Program-made: the position numbers and the translations under genes | Assembly: GCA_022768805.1 (NCBI GenBank) | Contig: JALELB010000055.1 | Span: 1-64,000 of the forward strand | DNA length: 64,000 nucleotides | DNA from: Ruminococcus sp. | Lineage (GTDB): Bacteria > Bacillota > Clostridia > Oscillospirales > Ruminococcaceae | Reading direction: 5' to 3' | Shown: positions 1 to 7,643 of the stretch, piece by piece | Position numbering within the stretch: position 1 is the first letter of the stretch | Layout of the letters: each line of letters opens with the position of its first letter | Notes under the pieces: generated by a model | What the model was told of the DNA's origin: nothing | Databases searched by the model: none | Seen by the model: only the letters and a program-made list of their open reading frames with translations

Positions 1-434
1 CGGGGAATCGCCCAGGTGGTCATATTGGAGGTAAAGGAAAGCATCAGCACGATCCGGGCCACGATGGCGGGATTGGCGAAATTCTGTCCAAGGCCGCCGA
101 ATAGCTGCTTCACGATGACGATGGCAACAAAGCAGCCGATCAGCGCCTGCCAGGCGGGGATGGTTACCGGCAGATTCAGTGCCAGCAGCATACCGGTAAC
201 GGCGGCGCTCAGGTCGGAGATGGTCTGGCTGCGCTTCATGAGAATCCGGCACCAGCCCTCCATGGCAACGGAGCCGATGGTACACAACAGCACCAGATAG
301 ATGGCACGCAGTCCGAAGTAATAGCCGCCTGCAATGACTGCCGGCAGCAGGGACACCAGCACGCAGAGCATGATGCGCTGTGTGGTGATGGGGTGCTTCT
401 GATGGGGTGACGGGGCGACAAGCAATGTATTCAC
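1..434 (-). CDS. rnfD: RnfD, ion-translocating electron transport complex subunit D (partial)
   Basis: Membrane subunit of the Rnf complex, which couples ferredoxin:NAD+ electron transfer to ion pumping; in the family this subunit carries a covalently bound FMN. The reverse strand encodes about 144 N-terminal residues and runs off the window edge. I chose the GTG start at 434 because an AAAGG ribosome-binding site precedes it and the translation opens VNTLLVAPSPHQKHPITTQR, followed by hydrophobic helices and a segment (GLGQNFANPA) typical of RnfD/NqrB. It begins 19 bases after the rnfC stop, so the two are in one operon. The FMN-threonine site lies outside the window. Confidence 0.9.
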   Translation of the reverse strand, partial: MNTLLVAPSPHQKHPITTQRIMLCVLVSLLPAVIAGGYYFGLRAIYLVLLCTIGSVAMEGWCRILMKRSQTISDLSAAVTGMLLALNLPVTIPAWQALIGCFVAIVIVKQLFGGLGQNFANPAIVARIVLMLSFTSNMTTWAIP

Positions 435-452
435 GTTATCAGACCTTTCTGT

Positions 453-1733
453 TTATTTTCTGCGGGGGAGCAGGGCTTTGGCAAGCTGATGGGTTTCCGC
501 AAGATGCCGCCCGGCAGGGCAGACATAGGTACAGCTGCCGCAGTTCATGCAAAGGGACAGCTTCAGTTTCTGCAGCGCCTCCACGTCCCGGGCGTGGTAG
601 GCCTTTTCCAGTTCTGTGGGCATCAGCCGCATGGGGCAGGCCTTTATACAGCGGCCGCAGCGGATGCATGCGGTTTCCGGGTTTTCCTGGTAATGCTCCA
701 GCGCCAGAATGGCGTTGTTGGGCTTGCCGATGGGGGTCTCCGCTGTGTACAGGCACATGCCCATCATGGGACCGCCGCCGATCAGCGCACGAACCTTGTC
801 CATATCGCACTGGGCATAGGCAAGTACATCCGAAACCAGGGTGCCGATGGGCACGATCAGGTTGCAGGGCTTTTTCACCGTATCCCCGTCCACGGTGAGC
901 CTGCGCTCCACCAGGGGCATGCCGGTCTGTGCATAGCGCCACAGGAAGGCAACAGTGGAAACATTCAGCACGATAACCCCGGTGTCCGAGGGCAGCTGTC
1001 CTTCCTTGACGATTCTGCCAGTGGTGTTGTAGATCATTACCTTTTCTGCACCCTGGGGATAGGTGGTGGGCAGAGGCGCAATTTCAATTTCCGGGTATTT
1101 ATCTGCAAGCTCCACCAGAACCTTGACCGCCTGGGGCTTGTTGTTTTCGATGCCAATTTTTGCCTTGGGAATCTGCAGCTGCTCCATAATCATCTTGATG
1201 CCGTTGATGATTTCCTCCGGAGCCTCCACCATCTGCCGGTAGTCCGCAGTAATGTAGGGCTCGCACTCGGCTCCGTTGATGACCAGGGTATCAATGGGCG
1301 TTTTCGGATTGAGCTTGATATGGGTGGGGAAGCCGGCACCTCCAAGACCCACTGCGCCGCTTTCCCGGATGGCCTTGACAAAGCCGGCCCGGTCGGAGAA
1401 TACAGGGGGCTTGACCTCCGGAGAGACGGTCTGCTTGCCGTCCGGTTCGATCTCCACCGCCTTGCAGGTGCTGCCGTTGGCGGAAAGCACTTCCGTGATG
1501 GCTGTGACCGTGCCGGATACACTGGCGTGTACCGGTACAGAGAAGGGAGCCTCCGTGTCTCCGATTTTCTGCCCTACCTGTACGGTATCCCCCACCTTGA
1601 CGAGAGGGGTACAGGGGGCGCCCATGTTCATCAGCATGGGGATCCGCACCTTAGCCGGCAGCGGCAGCTGCACACAGGCGGAGTGTTCGGTTCCCTTGTT
1701 GTGCGCAAGATGAACGCCGTTGAGTTTTTTCAT
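453..1733 (-). CDS. rnfC: RnfC, electron transport complex subunit C
   Basis: Peripheral NADH/ferredoxin-side iron-sulfur subunit of the Rnf complex, 426 residues. Two ferredoxin-like cysteine clusters are visible near the C-terminus: C356/C359/C362/C366 (CIRCGRCIKACP) and C395/C398/C401/C405 (CMNCGSCTYVCP), which would bind two [4Fe-4S] centres. The N-terminal part contains the glycine-rich GLGGAGFPTHIKL stretch of the NADH-binding (Complex1_51K-like) domain. The ATG at 1733 is preceded by GGAGGT; an open frame extends further upstream but has no ribosome-binding site and overlaps the preceding gene. It sits between the Gx transporter and rnfD genes. Confidence 0.96.
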   Translation of the reverse strand: MKKLNGVHLAHNKGTEHSACVQLPLPAKVRIPMLMNMGAPCTPLVKVGDTVQVGQKIGDTEAPFSVPVHASVSGTVTAITEVLSANGSTCKAVEIEPDGKQTVSPEVKPPVFSDRAGFVKAIRESGAVGLGGAGFPTHIKLNPKTPIDTLVINGAECEPYITADYRQMVEAPEEIINGIKMIMEQLQIPKAKIGIENNKPQAVKVLVELADKYPEIEIAPLPTTYPQGAEKVMIYNTTGRIVKEGQLPSDTGVIVLNVSTVAFLWRYAQTGMPLVERRLTVDGDTVKKPCNLIVPIGTLVSDVLAYAQCDMDKVRALIGGGPMMGMCLYTAETPIGKPNNAILALEHYQENPETACIRCGRCIKACPMRLMPTELEKAYHARDVEALQKLKLSLCMNCGSCTYVCPAGRHLAETHQLAKALLPRRK

Positions 1734-1791
1734 GGTAACCTCCAGTTTCAGGCCGTACCGGCATGGAGCATGCACAGCACCGCCCGTCATA

Positions 1792-2310
1792 TTATTTGTC
1801 GGAGGAGCCGCAGCTCTTCCGTTGAAGCCTTGACAAACGCCGGAATGCAGGGAGCATTGCCTGGAAGCAAAGTCCGGTTCCGGTGCCGGCAATCCAGCCG
1901 GCAAGAATCAGCACCGGCAGCTGAAAGCCCGGCGCAGGGGTGCCCAGCAGCAGCATAGCTGCCAGCAGCTGTCCCAGATTGTGGCTGATAGCTCCGGATA
2001 TGCTCATCAGCAGAGTGGAGCAGTGCAGGAGCCGGAGCAGCAGGAGCATGACGCAAAGGGAGGCAATACCTCCGGACAGGGACATGATGCCGGCAGTGAC
2101 GCCCCGGGTCAGAAAGACAAAGCCGGATTTGAGCACGGTCAGGAGCCATGCAGAGCGGGCATCCATAAACAGGAGCACATACATGACAACGATGCTGGAT
2201 AATCCGGGCTTAACCCCAAGGGGCAGGGGCAGCAGGGTTTCCAGAAAGGAAATGCCGCAGGCCAGGGCAAGCAGCAGCCCCATGGTGGTGAGATAACGGG
2301 TGTTCTTCAT
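1792..2310 (-). CDS. Gx transporter family / HepPP-synthase component I-like membrane protein
   Basis: A 172-residue, very hydrophobic protein with about five membrane segments. The opening (MKNTRYLTTMGLLLALACGI), the LPLGVKPGLSS motif and the GISHNLGQ-like segment (GAISHNLGQL) are typical of the Gx transporter family, formerly annotated as heptaprenyl diphosphate synthase component I. In Clostridia this family is often found beside NusG-II and ApbE genes at the head of rnf operons, as here. Its substrate is not established; a role in supplying a flavin or quinone-type precursor would be speculation. The gene is 2 bases downstream of the NusG-II gene and is clearly co-transcribed. Confidence 0.82.
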   Translation of the reverse strand: MKNTRYLTTMGLLLALACGISFLETLLPLPLGVKPGLSSIVVMYVLLFMDARSAWLLTVLKSGFVFLTRGVTAGIMSLSGGIASLCVMLLLLRLLHCSTLLMSISGAISHNLGQLLAAMLLLGTPAPGFQLPVLILAGWIAGTGTGLCFQAMLPAFRRLSRLQRKSCGSSDK

Positions 2311-2312
2311 GA

Positions 2313-2693
2313 TTATATGATAGCGTCCGGCGCAGAAGCCTCCGGAACGGTCAGTTCAATCATCAGTTTTTTTGGCAGACAGACAATGGTCTGGTGGGGA
2401 CGGGAGATCCATCCGGTATGTACGCACTGGCTGCCGGCACAGTCGTTTTCACTGATACGGATGCCCTGTTCGCCGATCTCAAACACAACCCCTTCCGCCT
2501 GGGGCAGGGTAAAGGTGCCCTGTACACTGTCGGACAGATCGTATTCCCCGATGCAGGCGCCATCCACCGTGATCCGGGCAGTGACATGGGCAGTGTCGCC
2601 GGTGCGCAGAAACAGCCAGAGCAGGATGCCTGCTGCTGCCAGCAAGGCAAGAATCAGCGCATCCCGCCGGGTGAGCAGTCTTTGCCGGCTCAT
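2313..2693 (-). CDS. NusG domain II-containing protein
   Basis: A 126-residue protein with one N-terminal membrane anchor (about residues 11-27, ALILALLAAAGILLWLFL) and an extracytoplasmic NusG-II domain. Conserved family features include the ENDCAGSQCVHTGWIS segment with two cysteines, followed by the QTIVCLPKKL strand. The domain is named for the insert domain of some NusG proteins, but this protein has no transcription-factor part. It overlaps the apbE stop by four bases, so translation is probably coupled. Proteins of this type commonly accompany Rnf genes in Clostridia; their role is unknown. Confidence 0.85.
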   Translation of the reverse strand: MSRQRLLTRRDALILALLAAAGILLWLFLRTGDTAHVTARITVDGACIGEYDLSDSVQGTFTLPQAEGVVFEIGEQGIRISENDCAGSQCVHTGWISRPHQTIVCLPKKLMIELTVPEASAPDAII

Positions 2694-3676
2694 GCTTCAG
2701 CCTCCCGGAACTGCAGTCCTTCGCTGCAATAGATCCTTCCTGCAGTGTCCACCGCCAGCACTTTGTAGTCCTGGGCGTGCAGATGCGCCTCCAGCTGGCC
2801 GGTGCCCCCCAGGAAAATCAGGGTGGACAGAAAGTCGGACTTCAGCCCGTTGTCCGTGAATACCGTCACGCTGGTCAGATCTGTTTCCGTGGGACAGCCG
2901 GTGGACAGGTCCAGAATGTGGCAGTACCGCACACCGTCCGTCTCAAAAAAGCGCTCATATCCGCCGGAGGTGGAAAGAAAGCAGGCAGGGGTGGTGACAG
3001 TGCCCAGAATGCCCTTTCCGTCCGGATTCTGAATCTGTACGGTAAATGCGTTGCCATCCGGCTTTTCTCCGTACAGCAGTACGGAGGAGCGCATGGACAG
3101 GACGCCGTATGCAATTTCTGCATCCTGCCACTGGGCGGCAATTCTGTCCAGGGCATAGCCCTTTGCCACTGCCCCCAGATCCAGCTGCATGTCTGGAGGC
3201 AGGGTGATGCTGCCGTCCTCCAGCCGGATCCGGTGATCTCCCACTGTGGACAGTGCCGCCAGCCGGTCAGTCTCCTCCGGTACCCGGGGCTGCGCTGAGG
3301 TGATGTCCCAGAGTCGGGTCAGGGCACCACTGGAAAGCTGGACGCCGTTGCCGAAGCGCTCCTCCAGAACGGCAGTCTGGGCAATGATCTCATACAGAAG
3401 CGCATCCCGGCTGGTGCCGGTGGCATTGAGGTCCGCCAGGGCGCCCTCTGCCCCAAAGCAGTCAAGCTCCCGGCTGAGGGCTTCCAGGCTTTCCCGGGTT
3501 CTGTTTTCGTCAGAGGCAGGCAGGGTCAGGGTCACCACAGTATCCATGGTGTAAAAGGTATCCTGCCAGACCGGCTGTGTGCCGCAGCCGGTGAGCAGTA
3601 CGCCTGCAACAGCGGCGCAGAGCCATGGGCCCGGAGCCTTTTTCAGAAAAAAACGAAAATTCTCTTTTATTTTCAT
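2690..3676 (-). CDS. apbE: ApbE, FAD:protein FMN transferase (lipoprotein)
   Basis: Transfers FMN from FAD to a threonine of target proteins outside the cytoplasmic membrane; expected substrates here are RnfG and RnfD of the same operon. The 328-residue protein has a lipobox (LLTGC, lipid-anchored cysteine near residue 31), the YTMDTVVTLTL opening of the family, the DLGAVAKGYALDR flavin/Mg-binding motif and the C-terminal HILDLSTGCP segment. The ATG at 3676 lies only 15 bases after the XRE stop and has no clear Shine-Dalgarno sequence, so translation may depend on coupling with the upstream gene. Confidence 0.93.
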   Translation of the reverse strand: MKIKENFRFFLKKAPGPWLCAAVAGVLLTGCGTQPVWQDTFYTMDTVVTLTLPASDENRTRESLEALSRELDCFGAEGALADLNATGTSRDALLYEIIAQTAVLEERFGNGVQLSSGALTRLWDITSAQPRVPEETDRLAALSTVGDHRIRLEDGSITLPPDMQLDLGAVAKGYALDRIAAQWQDAEIAYGVLSMRSSVLLYGEKPDGNAFTVQIQNPDGKGILGTVTTPACFLSTSGGYERFFETDGVRYCHILDLSTGCPTETDLTSVTVFTDNGLKSDFLSTLIFLGGTGQLEAHLHAQDYKVLAVDTAGRIYCSEGLQFREAEA

Positions 3677-3691
3677 ACAAAACGTGGTATA

Positions 3692-4411
3692 CTATTTGGG
3701 TGCCGATGCATCCGGCTCCGGATCGTTCCGCATTTTACTGATGCTGTCCTCGCTGATTTTGATGAGGTTCAGCAGGGAGGCGGAGTATTCGGAATAATCC
3801 TTGGAAAGGGTCGCTGTGGTGACATACAGGGTTTCTGTATCCGTCACGCAGTCATGCTCTCCGATGGGAATGCCGGAGGATGCTGCCTTAATATCCGCTT
3901 CGTTGATGGAAATGATGGCGTTGGCACTGTCATTGGCGATCACCTTCGGGATCTTGAACAGCTTCTGGTCATTCTTGGGGTTTGCATTGTAGACGATGCG
4001 GAACAGCTTGTACACGGAAAGCATCAGGTAGGAGGAAACCTCCTTGATCAGCGTGATGCTGTTGGCCTTCTGTGCAAGAGAGAACAGCAGGCTGATGGAA
4101 TTGTTGATAATGCGCCGGTTGAAGGTGATGACCTCCGGGCTGGGCATTACGTTGTTTCCATCGTCATCCGGAATGTCGTCAATGGTAATGGTTTTTCCCT
4201 CCGGTTCCGGTGTACGCCCCAGCAGGTAATCGCAGGATACATTATAATAGTCGGCGATCTTTACCAGAAAGCCAAGGCCGCATTCCCGGATGCCCTTTTC
4301 ATAATGGGAAAGCAGTGCCTGGGAGATGCCCAGATCTGCGGCTGCCTGCTTCTGGCTGATCTTGCGTTCCTTTCTCTGGAGCGTGATGATGCGCGAGAAA
4401 TCAGAGTTCAT
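3692..4411 (-). CDS. XRE-family helix-turn-helix regulator at head of rnf operon
   Basis: A 239-residue DNA-binding protein. Residues about 8-62 form a Cro/CI-type HTH (ISQKQAAADLGISQALLSHYEKG) followed by the YYNVSCDYLLGRTPEPEG segment common in Firmicutes XRE regulators. The remaining 170 residues form a mostly helical domain that I do not recognise; it may sense a signal or oligomerise. The ATG at 4411 has no good Shine-Dalgarno sequence, and an AAAGGAG at 4454-4460 (minus strand) has no start codon at normal spacing, so the exact start is uncertain. A good promoter lies at 4548-4576, and 15 bases separate this gene from apbE. It may therefore regulate both itself and the rnf genes. Confidence 0.85.
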   Translation of the reverse strand: MNSDFSRIITLQRKERKISQKQAAADLGISQALLSHYEKGIRECGLGFLVKIADYYNVSCDYLLGRTPEPEGKTITIDDIPDDDGNNVMPSPEVITFNRRIINNSISLLFSLAQKANSITLIKEVSSYLMLSVYKLFRIVYNANPKNDQKLFKIPKVIANDSANAIISINEADIKAASSGIPIGEHDCVTDTETLYVTTATLSKDYSEYSASLLNLIKISEDSISKMRNDPEPDASAPK

Positions 4412-4527
4412 GTGTTTTTGACGGACAGACTTTGCTGGGGTGCCTGCCGTCCACTCCTTTCACAATTTGAATTCGGAAACGATTTCATGCTGCGCTGCAA
4501 TCCGGCAGCATATCGTTCCGCAGTTGT

Positions 4528-4605
4528 TTTGGTGCAGTGCTTTTTTTATTATATAACATCTAGTATAATTTGTAAATACCATCAGGAATAAAAAATTGCA
4601 CCAAA
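4528..4605. repeat. Inverted repeat flanking the XRE promoter (candidate operator pair)
   Basis: TTTGGTGCA at 4528-4536 and its exact reverse complement TGCACCAAA at 4597-4605 sit on either side of the -35 and -10 boxes of the XRE promoter, with half-site centres 69 bases apart. This is seen directly. That the XRE protein binds them and loops or blocks the promoter is inference. Confidence 0.5.
4548..4576 (-). promoter_or_regulatory. Promoter of the XRE-rnf transcript
   Basis: On the minus strand a -35 box TTTACA (4571-4576) and a -10 box TATAAT (4548-4553) are separated by exactly 17 bases. Transcription would start near 4541, giving a leader of about 130 bases before the XRE start codon. 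The promoter lies inside the inverted repeat annotated at 4528-4605. Confidence 0.75.
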
Positions 4606-4698
4606 GTTATATGCGCATTTTGTATATTTTTTGAGCATGCCGAAAATTATTGTTGCTTTTCATGCAATATGTACAAAAGAAAAGGAAGGATGATCGAA

Positions 4699-5358
4699 AT
4701 GAAGGGTTATCGGATCAGCCTGATCCGCCACGGACAGACTGCTGCTAACGAAAAGGGGATTTATATCGGCAGAACGGATTATCCCCTGTCGGAAAAGGGA
4801 CGCAGCGAGCTGGCTGCCAAGCTGGATGAGTTTGAATACCCGAAGGTACAGCGGGTATATTCCAGCCCTCTGCGCCGATGCATGGAGACTGCGGAGATCC
4901 TGTTCCCATACCGGGAGCTGCTGACCGTACCGGATTTGCAGGAGATGGATTTCGGCGATTTTGAGGGGAAGGATGTTTCCGCTCTCATCGACAGGGAAGA
5001 TTATAAGCAGTGGCTCAAGGGCGGACTGAAGGCACGTCCTCCCAGAGGCGAAAGCATGGAGGAGGTGTGCGTGCGCACCTATAAGGCGCTGCATGAGATC
5101 ATCATGGATATGATGAATGAGGGCATCACCCACAGCGGCGTGGTAACCCATGCAGGTATCATCACCAATATGCTGTCCTGCTTCGGACTCCCGAAGATAG
5201 ACAGGCGTGAAATCGTCTGTGCCCCCGGTGAGGGCTTTGAGATTATCGTCACGGCAAAAATGTGGCAGCAGTCCCAGGCCTTCGAGATACTGGGACTGAC
5301 CCCTTATACCAAAGAAGAGGAGGATCTCTTTACAGAAGAGGAGGACTCCTTTACATAA
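4699..5358 (+). CDS. Histidine phosphatase / phosphoglycerate mutase family protein
   Basis: A 219-residue member of the branch-1 histidine phosphatase superfamily. The phospho-accepting histidine is in LIRHGQT at the N-terminus, the second arginine is in YSSPLRRCMETAE, and the second catalytic histidine is in VVTHAG. The substrate cannot be read from the sequence; candidates include alpha-ribazole phosphate, phosphoglycerate or other sugar phosphates. I chose ATG 4699 because GGAAGG at 4684-4689 lies nine bases upstream; the in-frame ATG at 4690 is too close. The C-terminus is unusually acidic (KEEEDLFTEEEDSFT). Confidence 0.88.
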   Translation: MKGYRISLIRHGQTAANEKGIYIGRTDYPLSEKGRSELAAKLDEFEYPKVQRVYSSPLRRCMETAEILFPYRELLTVPDLQEMDFGDFEGKDVSALIDREDYKQWLKGGLKARPPRGESMEEVCVRTYKALHEIIMDMMNEGITHSGVVTHAGIITNMLSCFGLPKIDRREIVCAPGEGFEIIVTAKMWQQSQAFEILGLTPYTKEEEDLFTEEEDSFT

Positions 5359-5399
5359 GCTGCCGCCTGTATGGCAAAACCGGCAGCCGGGAGGGGATT

Positions 5400-6179
5400 A
5401 TGGAATTTCGCAGGCTGGAAAAGCAGACCGCAGAGGCGCTGCAGGGCTGCCGGGCAGAAAGCACAGCAGTATTGACCCTGCCTGTGCTGGGCTGGGGCTT
5501 GCTGCTGCTGTTTGAGCTGCTGGGCCGATACTGCTGTACAGTTCTTGACTGGCAGAGCCTGCTGCCCTGGGTTCCGGGTCTCCGGTGTCTGCTGGGGGCG
5601 GTGGGCTCGGTTCCCCTGTGCAGCGGCACCGCATGGTGGTTTATGCAGGCTGCTGCCGGGGAGAACAACAGCCTTTCGGACTACTTTGTTCTGCTGCGGA
5701 GTCCGGGGCTGAATCTGCGGGCGGCCAGGCTGTATGGTCTGCTGTGGCTGCTGACCGGTGTCATGCTGCTGCCAGCCGGAATATGTGTTACCGGCATCCG
5801 TCTGCTGCTGCGTGCCGCTCTGGAGCAGACAGATTGCTTCTGGTACCTGTTCGGCAGTATGCAGCTTGCCGCCTTGCTGCTGCTGTGGCTGTGGCTTGCA
5901 TGCTATATACTGACCGGGATATTGCCGGCGGTATTTCTGTTTGCCATGTATCCCTTCCGGAGTCCGGCTGCACTTTGCCGCATGAGTTTTGCACGGATGC
6001 GGGGAAACCGGGGTCTGCTGCTGCTCCATCTGCTCCGGTGGCTGCCGCTGCTGCCGGTTCCCGGCGGTGGTGCGGGAGCTTGCATGGGACTTGCAGTGCT
6101 GCTGATGGATACACAGGAGGAAACCTATGGGACAGCTCAGAATTGTGATAGAGACGCCGGAGCCGGTGCGTCTGCGTGA
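5400..6179 (+). CDS. Hypothetical multi-pass membrane protein
   Basis: A 259-residue protein that I do not recognise. After a polar N-terminus with basic and acidic residues (MEFRRLEKQTAEALQGCRAE) it has about five hydrophobic segments rich in leucine and tryptophan, roughly at residues 24-45, 60-80, 105-135, 155-190 and 205-235. The start ATG 5400 follows GGAGGGG. The last 53 bases overlap the downstream pseudouridine synthase gene in another frame, which suggests translational coupling. No catalytic motif is visible. Confidence 0.7.
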   Translation: MEFRRLEKQTAEALQGCRAESTAVLTLPVLGWGLLLLFELLGRYCCTVLDWQSLLPWVPGLRCLLGAVGSVPLCSGTAWWFMQAAAGENNSLSDYFVLLRSPGLNLRAARLYGLLWLLTGVMLLPAGICVTGIRLLLRAALEQTDCFWYLFGSMQLAALLLLWLWLACYILTGILPAVFLFAMYPFRSPAALCRMSFARMRGNRGLLLLHLLRWLPLLPVPGGGAGACMGLAVLLMDTQEETYGTAQNCDRDAGAGASA

Positions 6180-7020
6180 TTACCTGCGCAGGAGGACCGG
6201 AGTATCCGCCAGACTGCTGACACAGCTGAAACAGAGTCCGGAGGGTATTCTCTGTAACGGTGTGCCATGGCGGACGGTGGACCTGGTCCGTGCCGGAGAT
6301 GTGGTGGTACTGACCATGCCGGAGGGCAGGGGGCTGGAGCCGAATCCGGCGCTCCGGGTGCCGGCGGTGCTGGAAACGGCACACTACATTGTATACGACA
6401 AGCCTACGGGTATGCCTGTGCATCCTTCTGCAAAGCACCGGCGGGATACCCTGGGAAACTATTTTGCAGCCTGCATGCCGACCCATACCTTCCGTGCCGT
6501 GAACCGGCTGGACAGGGATACCTCCGGCCTGTGCATGATCGCCAAGGACGCATATACCGCCGGTGCGCTGCAGGGAAAGCTGGACAAGCGGTATTACGCT
6601 GTGCTGTGCGGCAGGCTTACCCGGGACGGCACCATATCCGCTCCCATCGCCCGGGCGGAGGCATCCATCATCACCCGCTGCGTCCGGGAGGATGGACAGC
6701 CGGCAGTGACCCATTACCGGGTGCTGGGGTGCTCGCCGGATTACACGGCAGTGGAGATCCGGCTGGAAACCGGAAGAACCCACCAGATCCGGGTGCATTT
6801 CGCCCACCTGGGCTATCCGCTGGCAGGAGATGATCTGTACGGAGGCAGCTGCCGGGATATAGACCGCCAGGCGCTCCACTGCGGCAGACTGTACTGGCGG
6901 GATCCGGTGACGGGACAGCCCTGCAGTGCGGTTTCTCCCTGGCGCAGGGAGATGCAGCAGCTGGTGCCGCAGGTACAATTGGATTGGAGGAATCTGAATG
7001 AAGAAGATTGCGAGTTTTGA
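6127..7020 (+). CDS. RluA-family pseudouridine synthase
   Basis: Isomerises uridine to pseudouridine in rRNA or tRNA. The 297-residue protein has an N-terminal S4-like RNA-binding region (LRDYLRRRTGVSARLLTQLK) and a catalytic domain with the signature NRLDRDTSG, in which D129 is the expected catalytic aspartate. Further family motifs are YIVYDKPTGMPVHPS and the C-terminal RTHQIRVHFAHLGYPLAGDDLYG. Most family members have histidine before RLD; here it is asparagine. The ATG 6127 follows AGGAGG at 6116-6121. The target base cannot be inferred, since RluC, RluD and other subtypes are hard to separate. Confidence 0.93.
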   Translation: MGQLRIVIETPEPVRLRDYLRRRTGVSARLLTQLKQSPEGILCNGVPWRTVDLVRAGDVVVLTMPEGRGLEPNPALRVPAVLETAHYIVYDKPTGMPVHPSAKHRRDTLGNYFAACMPTHTFRAVNRLDRDTSGLCMIAKDAYTAGALQGKLDKRYYAVLCGRLTRDGTISAPIARAEASIITRCVREDGQPAVTHYRVLGCSPDYTAVEIRLETGRTHQIRVHFAHLGYPLAGDDLYGGSCRDIDRQALHCGRLYWRDPVTGQPCSAVSPWRREMQQLVPQVQLDWRNLNEEDCEF

Positions 7021-7471
7021 AGTGGATCACCGGAAAATTGATGTGGGTATGTACATATCCCGGGTGGACGGGGACATTGTGACGTATGATATCCGCATGT
7101 GTAAGCCCAACGGCGGCGTTTATCTGCCTACCCCGGCCATGCACACCATCGAACACCTGTTCGCCACCTATGCCCGGAATTCGGCGTACGGACAGGGCAT
7201 TGTCTATGTGGGGCCCATGGGCTGCCGGACAGGGTTTTATCTGCTGACCCGGGGGCTTAGCCATCAGGACGCCATCCGGCTGATGCAGCAGACCTTCCGG
7301 TTTATTGCGGAATATGAGGGGGAGATTCCCGGCTGCTCTGAAATCGAATGCGGTAATTATCTGGAGCATGACCTGGCCGGGGCGAAGCAGGCGGCACTGC
7401 CGTTTTTATCTGCGATCCAGGATTATACCCCGGAAATGCTGGAATATACATGGCATTATAACCAAAAATAA
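6998..7471 (+). CDS. luxS: LuxS, S-ribosylhomocysteine lyase
   Basis: Cleaves S-ribosylhomocysteine to homocysteine and the autoinducer-2 precursor DPD, completing detoxification of S-adenosylhomocysteine. The 157 residues match the usual family length. Metal ligands are visible as H49 and H53 in HTIEH and C118 in ECGNYLEHD; the catalytic glutamate is E52, and the cysteine in GPMGCRTGF is the expected acid/base. The start overlaps the end of the RluA gene by 23 bases and has a TGGAGG ribosome-binding site. No clear terminator follows before the promoter of the next gene. Confidence 0.97.
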   Translation: MKKIASFEVDHRKIDVGMYISRVDGDIVTYDIRMCKPNGGVYLPTPAMHTIEHLFATYARNSAYGQGIVYVGPMGCRTGFYLLTRGLSHQDAIRLMQQTFRFIAEYEGEIPGCSEIECGNYLEHDLAGAKQAALPFLSAIQDYTPEMLEYTWHYNQK

Positions 7472-7534
7472 TTATTACGATTTGTATATTCAGACGAATT
7501 TTGATGCAGTTTTTGGCGAACGGACGAAAACCCA

Positions 7535-7562
7535 TTGCAATTTCTGATCCGGTTGGTATAAT
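7535..7562 (+). promoter_or_regulatory. Promoter of the M23 peptidase-like gene
   Basis: TTGCAA (7535-7540), a 16-base spacer and TATAAT (7557-7562) with an upstream TGG that makes an extended -10 element. The leader to ATG 7644 is about 75 bases and contains a short GC-rich hairpin (TCCGGC...GCCGGA). Confidence 0.75.
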
Positions 7563-7643
7563 GGTTACAGTGTAACTGATTTGTAACAATTACCGCTGAT
7601 AGAGTCCGGCCAGGCGCCGGATCAGAAGAAGGGAGCTGTTAGA

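Noticed and set aside
3688..3693. TATACT with upstream TGG on the plus strand at the XRE/apbE junction
   Set aside because: No acceptable -35 box at 16-18 bases, and no plus-strand gene follows; probably chance.
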